From Ilex aquifolium (Eukaryota; Streptophyta; Magnoliopsida; Aquifoliales; Aquifoliaceae), in the NCBI GenBank assembly GCA_951799425.1, contig OX637399.1, positions 19,504,001-19,568,000 of the forward strand: a DNA stretch of 64,000 nt, in the 5' to 3' direction. The translations under genes were made by a program, and so were the position numbers. Under the pieces are notes generated by a model, which was not told the DNA's origin, did not search any database, and worked only from the letters and a program-made list of their open reading frames with translations. Shown here one piece after another: positions 23,965 through 36,239 of this stretch. Numbering within the stretch: position 1 is the first letter of the stretch; every line of letters begins with the position of its first letter.

Positions 23965-26382
23965 TGTAAAACCCGAGAAAATTTAAACTTTGGAGAAAAA
24001 AAGGGCAAAATGGTAAATTGCCACTATGGTACAGGTTGTAAACCTGAAATTTTCTAGAGCTCGGATGACGAAACGGACATCACCGTTGGATTCGTCTCGC
24101 GAAATCTAGTTAGCCTGTTAAATTTCATTGAATTCCGAGTTAATCGGATTTTTCGCGTTTTACGAGGCGGTCGGACCTCGGGAGACCCAAAAACGAAATT
24201 CTGAATAAAATTTTAAATTTTGGGAAATAAATGACGGCAAGTTAAAATAAAAATATTTTGAACTTGAACCGGAGCGAAATTTAATCGTTTCGGGGTTAAA
24301 ACGGACCCGGGAAATAAGGGCCGTGTGGCGCGTTGTAGGCCAAGTATTTAAAGAGTATTTAAAGGGGAGAAAATCAGATTTTCTCCCCATTTTGTTCAGC
24401 CGATCAACGTGAGAGAGGAAGAGAGGGAAAGGGCTTGGGTTCTCCATCTTCTCTCTACGATCTACGGAGATTGAGAGCTCAAATCCACTCGGGCCAAGAA
24501 CAAAAGTTGTTCTCCTCGCCGAGGGCTACAAAACCATACCAAGGAGGTCGAGTTTTGGAGTGATTCGAAGAACGGGAATTTGGGAGAGTGAAGACTCCAC
24601 CTCGTTTGGAGTTCTCGGAGCTTCTCAAAGTTGTTCTCTACGCTTCAAGAGGTAGGGTTCCCTCCTACTAAGGTTTATTCCAAACCTAGGATGTTTTTAT
24701 GAAATGGGTAGGATGATAGATTGTATATCTCTTGCCTATTGTTGGTAATGTGTTGAAATGGGTATTGAAATGGGTAAAGATCAATTATAATTGGATTGGT
24801 AATTAGAAATTTTTAAATGAAATTTCTAGAATTGGGTATATGGGATTGACCTAATGTAATTCTTGGATTATGTGAATTGTGGGCATGCTATGTGCTTATA
24901 TTATGCCATGAGAATTAAAGTGTGTTATTACTTGATTTTGTGATGACATGCTTGGGTGTCATTCAAGATAAAATGTTGATATATGTATACATGTTATAAT
25001 ATATTGACATTGTAGAGAATTATGGAAATTATATGCTTACGATGTAATTTTGCCATGAAATATGTAAAACGTGATTAGAATGTTCATGTGTTACTCATAG
25101 CATATTGAACATGATAATATTGTTGCAATGGAGCATCACATTGCATATGCACGGGAACATCGCATTTAGTGGGTGTGTGTGCATGGTGGTTGTCTTCACC
25201 ACGCTTGGTGGATGACGAGTGGGCTCGGGTAAGATGGGTCGATGACCTAATCGAGTCGCACGGTTTGCATGGTTGTTAGGGTTGGGGTAGCAAGAAGGGC
25301 TAGACTATCCCTCGGGTGAGAGACCCGGTGATTGGATACGCACTCCGTTGGTATAAGAGTCCATAAAGTGTGTCGGTGTACGCGGAACCGTTGGTGGAAG
25401 TCCATGAATTCCGTGTCGGTTGGGTGCCGTTGGTGTAAGTCCATAAATATCCACCCCAAGAAAGACCCTAGAATGAAATGTCATTTGATGTACAACATAA
25501 ATGACGGATTAGTACACATTGGCACTTGCATGTGTAGAGGAGCCGGGAAGGGCTCGGTTGATATGCATGAGTGGGTCTCACCTCATTCCATAGCATGGCG
25601 TTGCAAATTCCATCATTGAATATATTTCCTTGCTTGGGATGTTATGAATTGTTGTTTTGTGGCATGTGAACATTTCATATGCATATAGGTTGGGGAGTAG
25701 CCTCATTAGGAAATATCCTATTGAGCGTGACTCACCCTTTGTGGGAAAAATATTTCAGGTGCTGGGTTCACACCGGCGGACGGCTCCCATTTCGAGCCCC
25801 AAGGTTGAAGAAAGCCGGAATGTGGCTTTATTTTGAGTTTTTGTAAAATTATTATAAAAACTTGGTTTTGGTATGTAAATTCATATAAATGTTTGTAATA
25901 GAATTTATATGTATCATGTTTTATGGGAAAAACTTCATTAAATATGTGTTGGATGAAAAAAGATGTGTGTTGAATGGATTGGAAGTGAAAAACAGAGGAA
26001 AAAGGCAAAAAGTGGCAGAACCGTACCGGTACGCGTACCGGTACGCAGAGGTCTAGTGGGCATACCGTACCGGTACGCGTACCGATACGCCCTCCAAAAT
26101 TTTCTGAAATTTTAATTTTTTTTCTTTTCTTGCCAAACCCTTGGGCTATGTCTTCCTCCCTTCTAATGTTATAAATGGACTATAATGGAGTATAAATCAT
26201 GGTACATTGAATATTGGTTGAACCCAATGAATAATCGAATCCGGTTAACAATTGTGAGTTAAGATCCCGGTTAAAGGGATACTACTACCGTGGTGTTAGG
26301 TTGAGTGACATCCACGGGTATTTCCGCAGGTTGACGGGTGGTCAACGGTTAATAAAGGACCCCCGGAAATTGGGGCGTCACA
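23965..26382 (+). repeat. 3' LTR of the Tekay-like element
   Basis: It begins TGTAAAACCC and ends GCGTCACA. It is near-identical to 16465-18925, with the array one block shorter. Almost all the base differences between the two LTRs are transitions. Confidence 0.93.
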
Positions 26383-26387
26383 TAAAT
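26383..26387. repeat. Target-site duplication TAAAT, right copy
   Basis: Exact match to 16460-16464. Confidence 0.92.
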
Positions 26388-26816
26388 TGCTTTGACTGCA
26401 AGACTTAGGTTCCCTATTCATCCTTACATTTGCAAATTCTTGTCATTCTTGAATATTACCCTTGATCAACTTACTCCCAATAGTTGGAGAGTTTTGATCG
26501 GCCTTGGTGTTATTTGGAGCTCCACCCATGGTGTAGGTGTGTTCCCTTCTCCGGGGAGATCCTTCATTCTTTTCAAATAAAGACTAGTATTGGCCCAAGC
26601 TATGGATGGTACTATCTAACCAAGAGGCCCGATATCACTAATCTACTAACCAAGATTCCCACTCCTCTAAAGGAGTGGAAGTACCGATTCTTCTTTGCTT
26701 CAGGTTTGGATTGGGAATTCAACGCTTTCAAACCTCTTGTGGTCAATCCTATTAGGATACTTTCTCGTTGGGGTGTGGTGTCCCCTTTTTCTAGTAAGTT
26801 AGTGCTTGCTCCTTAG
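26383..26816 (+). pseudogene. Extra antisense ORF of the Tat element, PF04195-like domain
   Basis: The plus-strand translation contains LRFPIHPYICKFLSFLNI, LTPNSWRVLIGLGVIW, GWYYL and EWKYRFFFASGLDW. This pattern matches plant 'putative gypsy type transposon' proteins (PF04195). These are often annotated as transposases, but they occur as an accessory frame of Tat-lineage elements. It is bounded at left by the Tekay-like insertion and at right by the solo LTR at 26820. Confidence 0.72.
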
Positions 26817-26819
26817 AGT

Positions 26820-28222
26820 TGATCAAATTATCGAGGAATTCCCAAGCATAGGAAAGAGTATCATTTTTGTGACTCGATTGATTACCGTGGTCGTCTCCTC
26901 AAGGAAAATGAATGGTTCAAGAGGTGATGGTTAAAATAAAATGAAACCTTGAATTTTGAGAGTTGACTTAACAAAATTGATCACTTTAAGAAATAACAAT
27001 TAAATAAAAGAATCGGTTCATCAGTAGAGATCACCTCACCGTGAATAGGCATTTTGAATTAAACTATATAACTCACTCGAGATTGTGGTCAAATACACTA
27101 AAGTGGTAAATATTCATTTAACACCCAATTCATAAATAACAAATATGTACTCAAGACAATTGAATTGGTTAAAGGGAAGTCACTTTGAACAAGAATTACT
27201 CATGCCAAGTCTTAATTGTCGACAGATAAGCAAGAAGATATACAATTTATAGCATCTTCACTTTAAACCATTCAATTAAATCAAATAACTCGACAGTAGA
27301 TAAGCCCTAGTTTTGAGTCAAAAGCCCCAATTCACAGATGAGACTACTTCATCCGATCAAATCGGTAAATGACTACTCACTCATGATTGAATTAAAATTG
27401 AAAACAATTAAAGAAAGTATCATTGTAAATGAAAGCAAAAAGACAAGAATTGAAATTGCAAAAAAAGTAAATACCTTGTATTGAAATTGCAATGAATGTA
27501 AATCGTTTGTAGAAAGGAACCAAAAATAGTTGTGTTGCAAGAATTTAATACTTGAATTGAAACAAAGCTTGTAAAGTAAAACAATTAAGAAAGCTTGAAA
27601 GAAGAGGAAGAAAATCTAATACCCTAGGAAAGAGAAAAAAGAAGAATGGTAAATTAAACGATGGAGTAAAGCTCTCCTCTCTCTTTCTAGACTTGGGTAT
27701 TTATAGGAGGTCTTGTGCTAAAAACCCTCCTTTCCATCCACAATCATGGCCCTCGAAATATTCAGCAGATTGCCTTCCTTAGGAGTCTTGATTACGGAAA
27801 CAAAAACCTATTGGTAAGAAGCAGAAAATGACCTACCGATAGGACCGTTCACTATTGTCCTCCTGTTGGTTGCCTTACTCTCCTACTGATAGAACCCTTC
27901 TCTATCTTCAATCTATCGGTAAGAAGTACTAACCTATCGATAGAACCAACTATTTGCCTCCGTTGTACCAGTAGAAAGGGCCTTTTCTTAATTTTGGTTG
28001 TTGTGGCCTTGGCTTCACTCCTGGGCCTCTTAGCTCATCTTCCAAGTCTTCTATGGCATTGAAACATGTGCAATTCCATGTTCTTACACCAATTCAACTG
28101 CAAACACACAAATTTACTATAAAATAAAAAAAAAACTCAACTAAAACAAAGGAATTAAGTGATTAGCATGACTAAGATGAATGATTATGAGCCCTATAAG
28201 ATGCAATATTATGCTCTCATCA
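26820..28222 (-). mobile_element. Solo LTR, TGATGAG family, 1.40 kb
   Basis: On the minus strand it starts TGATGAGAGCATAATATTGC and ends ATTTGATCA, and it is related to 12480-14334. A TATA box CCTATAAATACCC lies at 27695-27707 (minus). The flanks share TTAG (26813-26816, 28224-28227), but the duplication is not clean, so the exact ends may be off by a few bases. It separates two parts of the Tat extra ORF. Confidence 0.72.
27807..27974. repeat. CTATCGGTAG-type motif cluster upstream of TATA
   Basis: Spaced near-palindromes (CCTATTGGTAAGAAG, CCTACCGATAGG, CCTACTGATAG, CTATCGGTAAGAAG, CCTATCGATAG, GTACCAGTAG) lie 100-270 bases upstream of the minus-strand TATA box. The sister LTR at 12480 has GTACCGGTAC units in the comparable part. 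Confidence 0.7.
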
Positions 28223-28227
28223 GTTAG

Positions 28228-29612
28228 CAACATCATTTTGAGTTTGTTTTCCTTTTGGTTGAAAGACAAGAAATTAATGATTTCCTCTTCTTGTAGTTGA
28301 TAATGTGAACCTTCCGAAGGTGTTTCAGGATAGGGTAAAGGTGGTCTAGATCCACAAGGTTAAGGAATTCGACCTTCTAATGACCGATACAAATATGTTC
28401 AAGTTCAAGCTGGGGCCTAAGCCAGAGTCTATTATTGTACCCAATCGACCTCTTTTTTCAAAGTAGAAAGTTTTTCTTTACTTTTGGTGATAGTTTCACC
28501 CTTTGGTGCCTTTTCTTTGGTTTTAGGTCTTTTGCCAAGACTCAACAAGAAAACATTTCATGATGTTAGGGTTAGGCAATCTTCTAAGGGTTTCACCAGT
28601 CATCCTCTGCCAATTACGAAGAGGTTAAGGTCTAGGGGATCTCCTACTTTAAAAATTTCTTCGAATATTTCAGCCTCTATAGAGGTGATCCCACTTAATG
28701 TGGAATCCTCCCCTAAGATTCCCCTAATCAACAAGAGACAAAAAGTAAAAGAGGGGAAGCTTACTGCTCATACTTCCTTAGGGGGTATCCCCACCTTGAC
28801 CCATGCTCCTCATGCTGCTAAAGTTAGTGCTCCTATAAAAACCATGTGGAATGACCCAGAGCTTGCTATGAAAAAGTTTCAATATTTTGTCTTTGGTTTA
28901 GGAGGTGATGAAGCTAAGGTCCTTCAAGATCTCCAACATGATGGCTCATAACTTTTGCAAGGTAGGTTCCAACATTGGCTACTTTTTTGCCTTCATTTTT
29001 AATGATGCTAATGCTCCTCCCCTTTGCACATTTGCTAGATGGCCTTACTGGCAACGGGGGTACGTTGTTTGGCCTATATAGAGGAGAACCCTATGAAGGA
29101 GAAATTGGAGGTTGGCCTCAAAGAAACTCTAGATGCTAATATTGAGCTTATCACTCGTGACGAGGAGTTAGTGTTTGTTCGTGCTGATCTAGATAATATC
29201 AAGAACTCCTTAGCGATCAAGACGGTTGCCTAAGAGTGGGCTAGAAGAAGCTTTAAGGCATGCACAAGAGGAGGCTAACAATGCCAAAGAGATAAATATA
29301 GATAGAATGGTCTGTCTAACCAGCTATCCACCGTCTTAGAGAGTTCCCAGAAGCTTGTCAAAGATGCAGAGGCTGCTATTGTGGCTACTTTCCAAAAGTC
29401 GCCTAAGTTCCTTAAGATAGGCATGAGCTACTGGGATGCTAGTTTTGAGGACTTCCGCCGCCTAGCTTGGAACTGTTCCCTAATCTAGACCTTTCCATAA
29501 TTAAATTGGATGATGTTGAGACTCCCCCTAGGCAAGTTGCAGGAGAGGAATGGAGCTTTACCGAGGGCCAGGATCCCTCAGCTAAGGAGGGTTGGGTTGA
29601 TGTAGTTCAATA
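28228..29612 (+). pseudogene. Extra antisense ORF of the Tat element, C-terminal part
   Basis: Open plus-strand segments at 28484-28951 and 29039-29233 encode a basic, low-complexity linker (RLRSRGSP, KRQKVKEGK) followed by a charged, helical stretch (KEKLEVGLKETLDANIELI) of coiled-coil character. A long coiled coil after the PF04195 domain is usual for this protein type. The region is broken several times. An AT-rich, T-rich tail follows. Confidence 0.6.
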
Positions 29613-30285
29613 AGAGATCTGATCTCTTCTTTCTTTTTCTTTTGTTCTCTTCTTTTAGAACTTTTGTAAATACAACTCCTTTTGAGATGAAAGCAATCGG
29701 CATTTCCTTACAGGAGCTTTCACATTCCTTTGTTGTAGATGTGCTTTAATACATGTATATATATACACATATATTTACTTAGGCTATAAGCCTTGTTCTC
29801 ATTATCAAGGGCTTTCTAGCTTTTGTTTGAGAGTTCAACGTGCAAGGTTCTCAACCTTAGCAGTGTTCTTCTCTACTCTTTTAATAGCAGTTCGCTGAGT
29901 TTTCTATAATGTCAACTATTTTTTTGGTAGTTAGCCAAGTTGATCCCCGACGAGCCTAGGCTGGCCTAGGTCTTTTTGCCAATGAAAGGAAAGTCTCAAG
30001 CTTTCCCTGCCCTTTCTTGAGTTGGGTGCCTTTCCTTTGGGATACCTTTCCCTTTTCAACCTATGATAAAGGTGCATCGTGTAGAGGTCTGGTTTCCCCA
30101 AGCTAAGCTCACTCGAGGTTAAAAATTACTGCATATTGTAAAACTCTTTGAGAGAAATGATATTTTTTTTGAATTTTTCCCATATAAGAAACATTACATT
30201 AATTCACTAGCTAAAAAAATGGAGAAAAGAAAGAACCTTTAAGGGGCTAGTAGATTGTTATCCCTATAGTGTTTTCCGTAAGTTG
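29613..30285. other. Spacer between extra ORF and Tat integrase
   Basis: No coding or repeat structure was recognised. It lies between the convergent 3' ends of the extra ORF (plus strand) and the Tat pol (minus strand). Confidence 0.45.
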
Positions 30286-32283
30286 ACCCTTATTGGAAAT
30301 ATTTCTTTAGATGTTCTACATCTGAAGTGTGTGTTAACTGTCTCCCATCCAAGGTTTGAATTTCATAGGTACCAGGCCTCACCATCTACTAACTGATAGG
30401 GGTCTTCCTAGTTTGGACCAACCTTTTTCAGTACCATCTGTCTTGGAAAGAACTCTCGAATCTTCACTCTCTTTTTGTAGTACTTGACAGTTTGGCTTTG
30501 GTAAGCAGCCACCCTGATCTAGGACTATTCTCTTTTCTCATCCAAAATATCTAGATTAACCTTGAGTTGTTCATCGATGTTTTCTTCATTGAAGTGCTAG
30601 ATTTTGTGAGTTTCTAGTCCCATCTCAACCTGAATCACTGACTCAATCCCAAAGGCTAAGGAGAAAGGGGTTTCTCTTGTGGGGGACCTTATCGTGGTTC
30701 TATATGCTCATAGGATATCGAGGAGCTCTTCTACCCATGGTTCTTTTGAAGCTTTTAACCTTGTCTTCAATCCTTTCAGAAGGGTCCTGATGGTGACTTC
30801 TGCCTATTCGTTGGCTTGAAGGGTGGATAAGGGATGAGTAATGGTTTTGAATCCCTAAGTCCAAACAAAACTATCTGAATGTGTCATTGTCAAACTGTTT
30901 CCCATTTATCAACTATGAGAACTCTAGGCACTCAAAAGTGGTAGATTATGGATCTCCACATGAAACCTCTGAGCTTTTTTTCAGTGATTGTGGCCAGTGG
31001 CTCAGCCTCTGACCACTTAGTGAAGTAGTCAATGGCAACTATGGCAAATCTTTTTTGCCCCTTGCCAATTTCAAAGGAAGCCACGGGCTAGTCATTTGGG
31101 TGAGCTCTTTTGGTGGTTTTTTGAGGATATTGGCAAACCTCTACCGTTTGTCATAGTTATGCGAGAACTCAATGGCATCCTTCTCCATAGTGGGACAGTA
31201 ATACTATTGACGAAGAGCCTTATGCGCCAGAGCTCTCCCTCCAGAATGGTTGCCACAGATTCTGTAATGGATCTCACTAGGCACATAACAAGAATTTTTT
31301 GGCTCTAGTCAATGCAGGTATGGCAGAGAGAATCCTCTTTTGTACAAAGCTCTCCGGTTATCACATACATACTAGCCTTTCTATGGAGTTTTTAGGCTTC
31401 CACTTTATCCGGTGGTTGGCTCCTTATATTAAATGAGAGGATAAGTCCCGCCTTCCTTGTATTGAATTACTTTTACTTCACCATCCCTCTCCTCTATCAA
31501 CGAGTTTTGGAGGAGTTCTACAAGAATCACACAAGAAGCTCATTTTATAAAGAGATGAGGCCAGGCATGCCAAGGAATCAGCATGGGAGTTTTCTACTCA
31601 TGGGATTTGTTTTATATCAAAATTCTCAAACTAGGAGACATGCTCAATCTTGGATAGGTAGGCCATCATCCTTTCATCTTTTGCTTTGTACTCCCCCCAA
31701 ACCTACCTAACCACTAGTTGAGAATCTACCATAGATTGCAGATTCCTTGCTCCATGAGAAAGTGCTAACTTCAAACCAGCTAGCAATGCTTCATATTCGA
31801 CCTCATTATTTGACACCTTAAATCCAAACCTGAGGGCATATTCTCCCTTTAGATGGTCTAGGGAAACCAGAATTAGCCCAGAACCTCCTCCACCTATGTT
31901 TGAGGAGCCAATTCCTTGATCCTTGAAGGACTAAAGTAGCTCTTCTTGACTCCTAAGTCATGATTTCCACGATGAAGTCTACCAATGTTTGTCCTTTGAT
32001 GGAGGTTCTGGGCTGAAAGGTTATATCAAACTGTCCTAAATTGATGGCCCATTTAATTAACCTTCCTGACACCTCGGGCCTCTGTCAAATTTTCCTGATA
32101 GGAGAATCTATCATGACTATGATTGTATAGGCTTGTAAATAGGGGCGTAGCTTTCAAGACGCTATTACCAAGGCCAGGGCCACTTTTTCTAGGCTGAGTA
32201 CCTGGTCTTAGCTCCTTTAAAAATCTATCTGGTGTAAGACACTGGCTTCTGAACTCCTTTTTCCACCTTTACAAAGGAGGAGT
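30286..32283 (-). pseudogene. Tat-lineage gypsy pol: integrase, second RNase H, part of first RNase H
   Basis: Minus-strand reading gives integrase remnants at about 30290-31650, including a core segment near 31020-31060 (KRFAIVAIDYFTKWSEAEPLA-like). A plant-type second RNase H lies at about 31700-31960 (EALLAGLKLALSHGA, then DSQLVV). The back half of the ordinary RNase H lies at about 31960-32283. Two RNase H domains in one pol are a hallmark of the Tat lineage. The region is broken many times. It continues beyond the inserted solo LTR at 32284-32985. Confidence 0.75.
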
Positions 32284-32985
32284 TGTTGAACGCGTGCAAG
32301 GAAAGTTGGGAGCAAAGCGAATCCTAATAATCAGCTCTCCCCCACCTAGCTAGCAGGTGAAAGAAGTAAGCTAGATAGCGTTATCCATAATTTGAAAATC
32401 AAAGGACCCCTAAGCCAAGGTCATCAGCACACCTAAGGGGGAAATACAATTAAAAAGCGGACACCCCTTAATTCAAAGGAGTCTCCACCCCTAACCAAGC
32501 TTATCTGGGATTCAAAAGACTCCCTCACGAGGAGGATTCCTTCCCAACACTTAGAAGAATATACTCCAACCATTATGGGAGTCCTGCAAGGATAAGGAAG
32601 CTAGACTCCTCAAATATAAGGAGTCTACTTCCTCTCTAAACAAATAGAGGAGGCTAGAGTCCACTCCTCACCAACTATCCATTCAAAAAACTATAAAAAA
32701 TGGAGCCTAGAGGAAGACAAAAGGTATGCAACATCAATCCTTGCATATGCCTTAAGACCCTTTCTAACAAATAATGATTTAATCATTGGAGGGTCAACCC
32801 TTGAAGCTCCCCTCCAGTATTCGACTTTCTTTTAAGGTCTTTCAACTTACAGAAACCTCATTTGGAGTCCCGAAGAGATAAATCAACACTACCATAACCA
32901 TTTCAAACCATTTGGAAAGGTGACAAGGAGCAAAGAAATTAGCTCGTCAACTTGAGTAAAGCTTGCGCAAATTTTTGCACCAACA
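32284..32985 (+). mobile_element. Solo LTR of the same Tat family inside its RNase H region
   Basis: It begins TGTTGAACGCG and ends TTTTTGCACCAACA, and aligns in reverse with 15002-15695. A plus-strand TATA box lies at 32692-32700 (CTATAAAAAATGGAGCC). It lies opposite in orientation to the host element. No target duplication is visible, and some host RNase H sequence appears missing at the junction, so there was probably a deletion next to it. Confidence 0.7.
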
Positions 32986-35968
32986 AAAGCTAATGCACAC
33001 TCTAGTGTCCACTCAAAGGCCTTCCTCAATGTTTTGAAGAAAGGCAAATATTTATCACTAGCTCTTGAAACAAACTTGTTGAGCACCTCCACCCAGCCTA
33101 TTAAGCATTGCACCTCCTTGATGTTGCGAGGTGGGTGCATGTGCAGGAGGGCTTGAATTTTATCTAGGTTTTCTTCTGTTCCTCTTTGGGAAACCATAAA
33201 ATCTAGGAACTTCCCGAAGGATACCCCAAAGGCACACTTAACTGGGTTTAGCTTCATCTGATATTTCCTCAAGATTCAAAAGGCTTCATCTAGCCAAGAG
33301 ACTTGATCTTCTATATCTTGGCTTTTTACTAACATGTCATCAACTTAAACCTCCGGAGTTCTACCAATTAAGTTATTGAAGATGTGATTAACCAGGCATT
33401 GGTACATTGCTCTAGCATTCTTTAAGCTGAATGGCATCACCTAGTAATAGTATAGTCTCTTGATCTTTTAGGTGCCTCCGAATTTGATTATACCCTAAGA
33501 AAACATTCATGAAGCTCAAGAGCTGGAAACCTGCTATTGCATCCACTAGCAGGTTAATTCTTGGTAGGGGAAAAAAATATTTTGGACAACCCTTATTGAT
33601 GTCTTTGAAGTCTATCAGGAGCCTCCATTTCCCATTGTGTTTCTTGAATTGCACCACATTTGCCACCCATTCGGGGTAATGGACCTACCTGATGGACCTT
33701 GCCTTTAGGAATTTTCCTATTTCTTTTACAATAGCTTTGGTCCTTTCTGGGGCAAGCACTCTTCTCTTTTGCCTGACTGCCTTGAATGAGGGATCCATAT
33801 TAAGCTTAGGGATCATCACCTGAGAGTCAATTCTAGTCATGTCTTCATGTCTCCAAGCAAACACATCTGAGTTGGTGCATAAGAAACTCACGATTTTGCT
33901 CTTGATGTGGGGGGAGAGCTCAGTTACTTGGTCTAGGGTCTTTCCCAGGATTATAAGGGTCAATTATTCGACCGGGCAAGCTCTTTGTCTTTCTTCCAAG
34001 TCTCTTGGGTCGAGATCATCTACTTGGCACATCTCCACAGTAGGACTATTCTTAGTTGAAGCTACGTAGTATTATCTGGTGATGATCTGATCTCCCCTTA
34101 CCTCACTCACTCCCTGCTTGGTTGGACATCAGAGAAGGATGTGGTATGTTGAGGGTATTGCCTTTAATGCATTGAATGTTGGCCGCCCTAGGACGACGTT
34201 GTAGGCAGAGGGACAATCCATTAACAAGAAATCCACCAAGTGGGTAACTTGATAGGGATGTTTCCCCGAGGTGATCGGGATGGACACCGCTCCCAATGGA
34301 TAGGCATTCTCTGCTAAGAAACCAACCACATGAACTCTAATTGGTCTAAGGTTGCGTCTTCCAATGTCCAACTGATCTAAAGCATTGGCAAAGATTATAT
34401 CAATTAAGCTGCCACTGTTGATTAAGACCCTTCACACAGTATGGTTTGAAGCAATAATAGAAATTACCAGGGGGTCATCATGGGGGAAGCGAATTTCTTT
34501 GAGGTCCTCATCCGTAAAAGTGACAGGTTGGCTTTTATAGGGTACTTTTCTTGGATGTACCAAGATAATTTCTTTAACATCTGATCGATCTTTTCTAGCA
34601 TAAGCCCTTATGGCAAAGCTACTTTCTCCTTCGAATGCTAGCCCTCAAGAGATAACCTTTATCTCCCCTAGGGATTACTGTTGCTCGTGAGGTTCTACAA
34701 GAGGAGCTCTGTCTTCTCTCTAATTTTTGTCCATAAACCTTCCCGAATGGCCTCGCCGATTCAGCTCCTCTATCTGTTCCTTGAGGGTCATGCAGTCATC
34801 TCTGTCATGGACATGGTCATGATGGAATCAGTAGTACTTATCTCTTGCTCGTTTGCGGGAATGTGTTCTGAGCTATGTTGGTCATTTAAGTTCATTATCA
34901 TCTTGTATTTGGAAAAAGACTTGTTCGTCCGATGCATTGAGAAGGGTGTATCCTTGATACCTTCCTGGTGGAAATCGAGGTCCTAACCTCTCTCTTATGA
35001 GCACACGATATGTCTTCCCTTTTTTGGAAGTGTTAGCCTTGCCAAGCTTCTCCTGATCTTTTTGCTTCTTTTCGAAAAGGTGGTCCTCCATTCCTTTTAT
35101 GGCATTCAAGGCATCTTCTGTATTCATATGGATATGAGATTTGGAAATGAGCTCTACCATACTTGTAGATGGATCCTTAAAAAGTAAAACTAGGAACCTA
35201 GAGGGCTAAAGTCCTCCCATCAAGGTAGTCAGGGCTACCTTGTCATTAACATTGTCTATTTGTAATGACTCTTCTCTAAACCTTGTCACAGATTATTGAA
35301 GTGATTCTCCCTTCATCTGCTTGAGATTCAAGAGATATGTGGCAGTCTTCCTGTGCGTTCTTCCTCTAATAAAGTGAGAAAGAAAAGATTATCTAAGTTC
35401 CATAAAATATTCGATAGACCCTTGGGGGAGTTTATTAAACCAGAGGCGAGCTATTCCTTTGAGGGAGGTAAGGAATGCCTACACATGACCTAATCCAAAA
35501 CATTGTGGAGTAGCATCAGAGATTTATAGGTATCCAAATGGTCCAAAGGATCATTCTTTCCATTGAAACTGTCTATCGATGGCAACTTGAATTTTTATGG
35601 TAGGGGATAGTGTGTTACATCATGTGAGAATGGGGATTCCAGACACTAGACCAGAGTTTCCACAGTTTTTGGAGCTCTAGCTTTGACAGTGTTAAGAACG
35701 TTGCCAATCCGATCATTGCCTTCCTTGAATTTATGGTCCTGAGATGCATATTCTTCTTACTGGTGGAGGGTATCATTCTAACTGTGTTCGTTCCTTGCAT
35801 CCCTCTCTGGGTTGCGTTGGGTTTCTTCTAAATAAGAAGCTTGTTGTGGCTATTGTTGATGTTGGCAAGGGTTTGAAGGATTTGTTGAGTTTGTTGAGCT
35901 AGGCCTTCGATGGTGTCTGGTTTAGCCTATCGTAGTTCCTCTCCAAATTGAGCACCCTCTGAGCAATT
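32986..35968 (-). pseudogene. Tat-lineage gypsy gag, protease and reverse transcriptase
   Basis: On the minus strand, Gag lies at about 35968-34700 (with SPGRYQGYTLLNASDEQVF-like sequence near 34950-34990). The protease region lies at about 34371-34129, with the Tat signature VDFLLMDCPSAYNVVLGRPT and FNALKAIPSTYH. RT lies at about 33960-32990, with KKHNGKWRLLIDF, FPLPRINLLVDA, LSFMNVFLGYNQI and CAFGVSFGKFLDF. It is broken at many sites, so it is an old element. Its 5' end is cut off at 35969 by the LTR-like repeat there, so no 5' LTR or primer-binding site is visible. Confidence 0.85.
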
Positions 35969-36239
35969 TGTTGATGCAAAAACCCTCCATGGAAAAAATC
36001 GTGGGTAACCACTACCAGTTTACCAAAATCTAATCCACTATCACAAAGTTAATCAATAAATACTTGAGTTTTATACCTCAATTAATACCTTGGTTAGAAG
36101 CTTCTTTCCTCTAATAGATCTCTCCACTAAAGGGCCTCCTTCGACCTCTTGAATAGCTTCACTTGGATTCACCTCCACGAGGATCTTCTAGGTCTCGAGC
36201 GATCTTGGATGTTTTCCTGAGATTGAACTCTTGTAACTA

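Larger units (their letters stand above)
16465..26382 (+). mobile_element. Tekay/Del-like Ty3/gypsy chromovirus, full length, 9.9 kb
   Basis: It is structurally complete: two LTRs (2461 and 2418 bases), a tRNA-iMet primer-binding site, a gag-pol region, a polypurine tract and a TAAAT duplication. The domain order Gag, PR, RT, RNase H, INT, and a C-terminal chromodomain-like end, together with the large LTRs, places it with the Tekay/Del chromoviruses. The coding region is broken about four times, so it is not autonomous. By eye the LTRs differ at about 16 substitutions in ~2.4 kb (roughly 0.7%) plus one ~44-base length difference. At a commonly used grass rate of 1.3e-8 per site per year that is roughly 0.25 million years, and several-fold older at slow woody-plant rates. 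It sits inside the extra ORF of an older Tat element. Confidence 0.95.

Noticed and set aside
26392-26816. Host gene with a novel domain
   Set aside because: The protein matches the accessory PF04195-type frame of Tat retroelements and sits between an LTR and a pol of that lineage.
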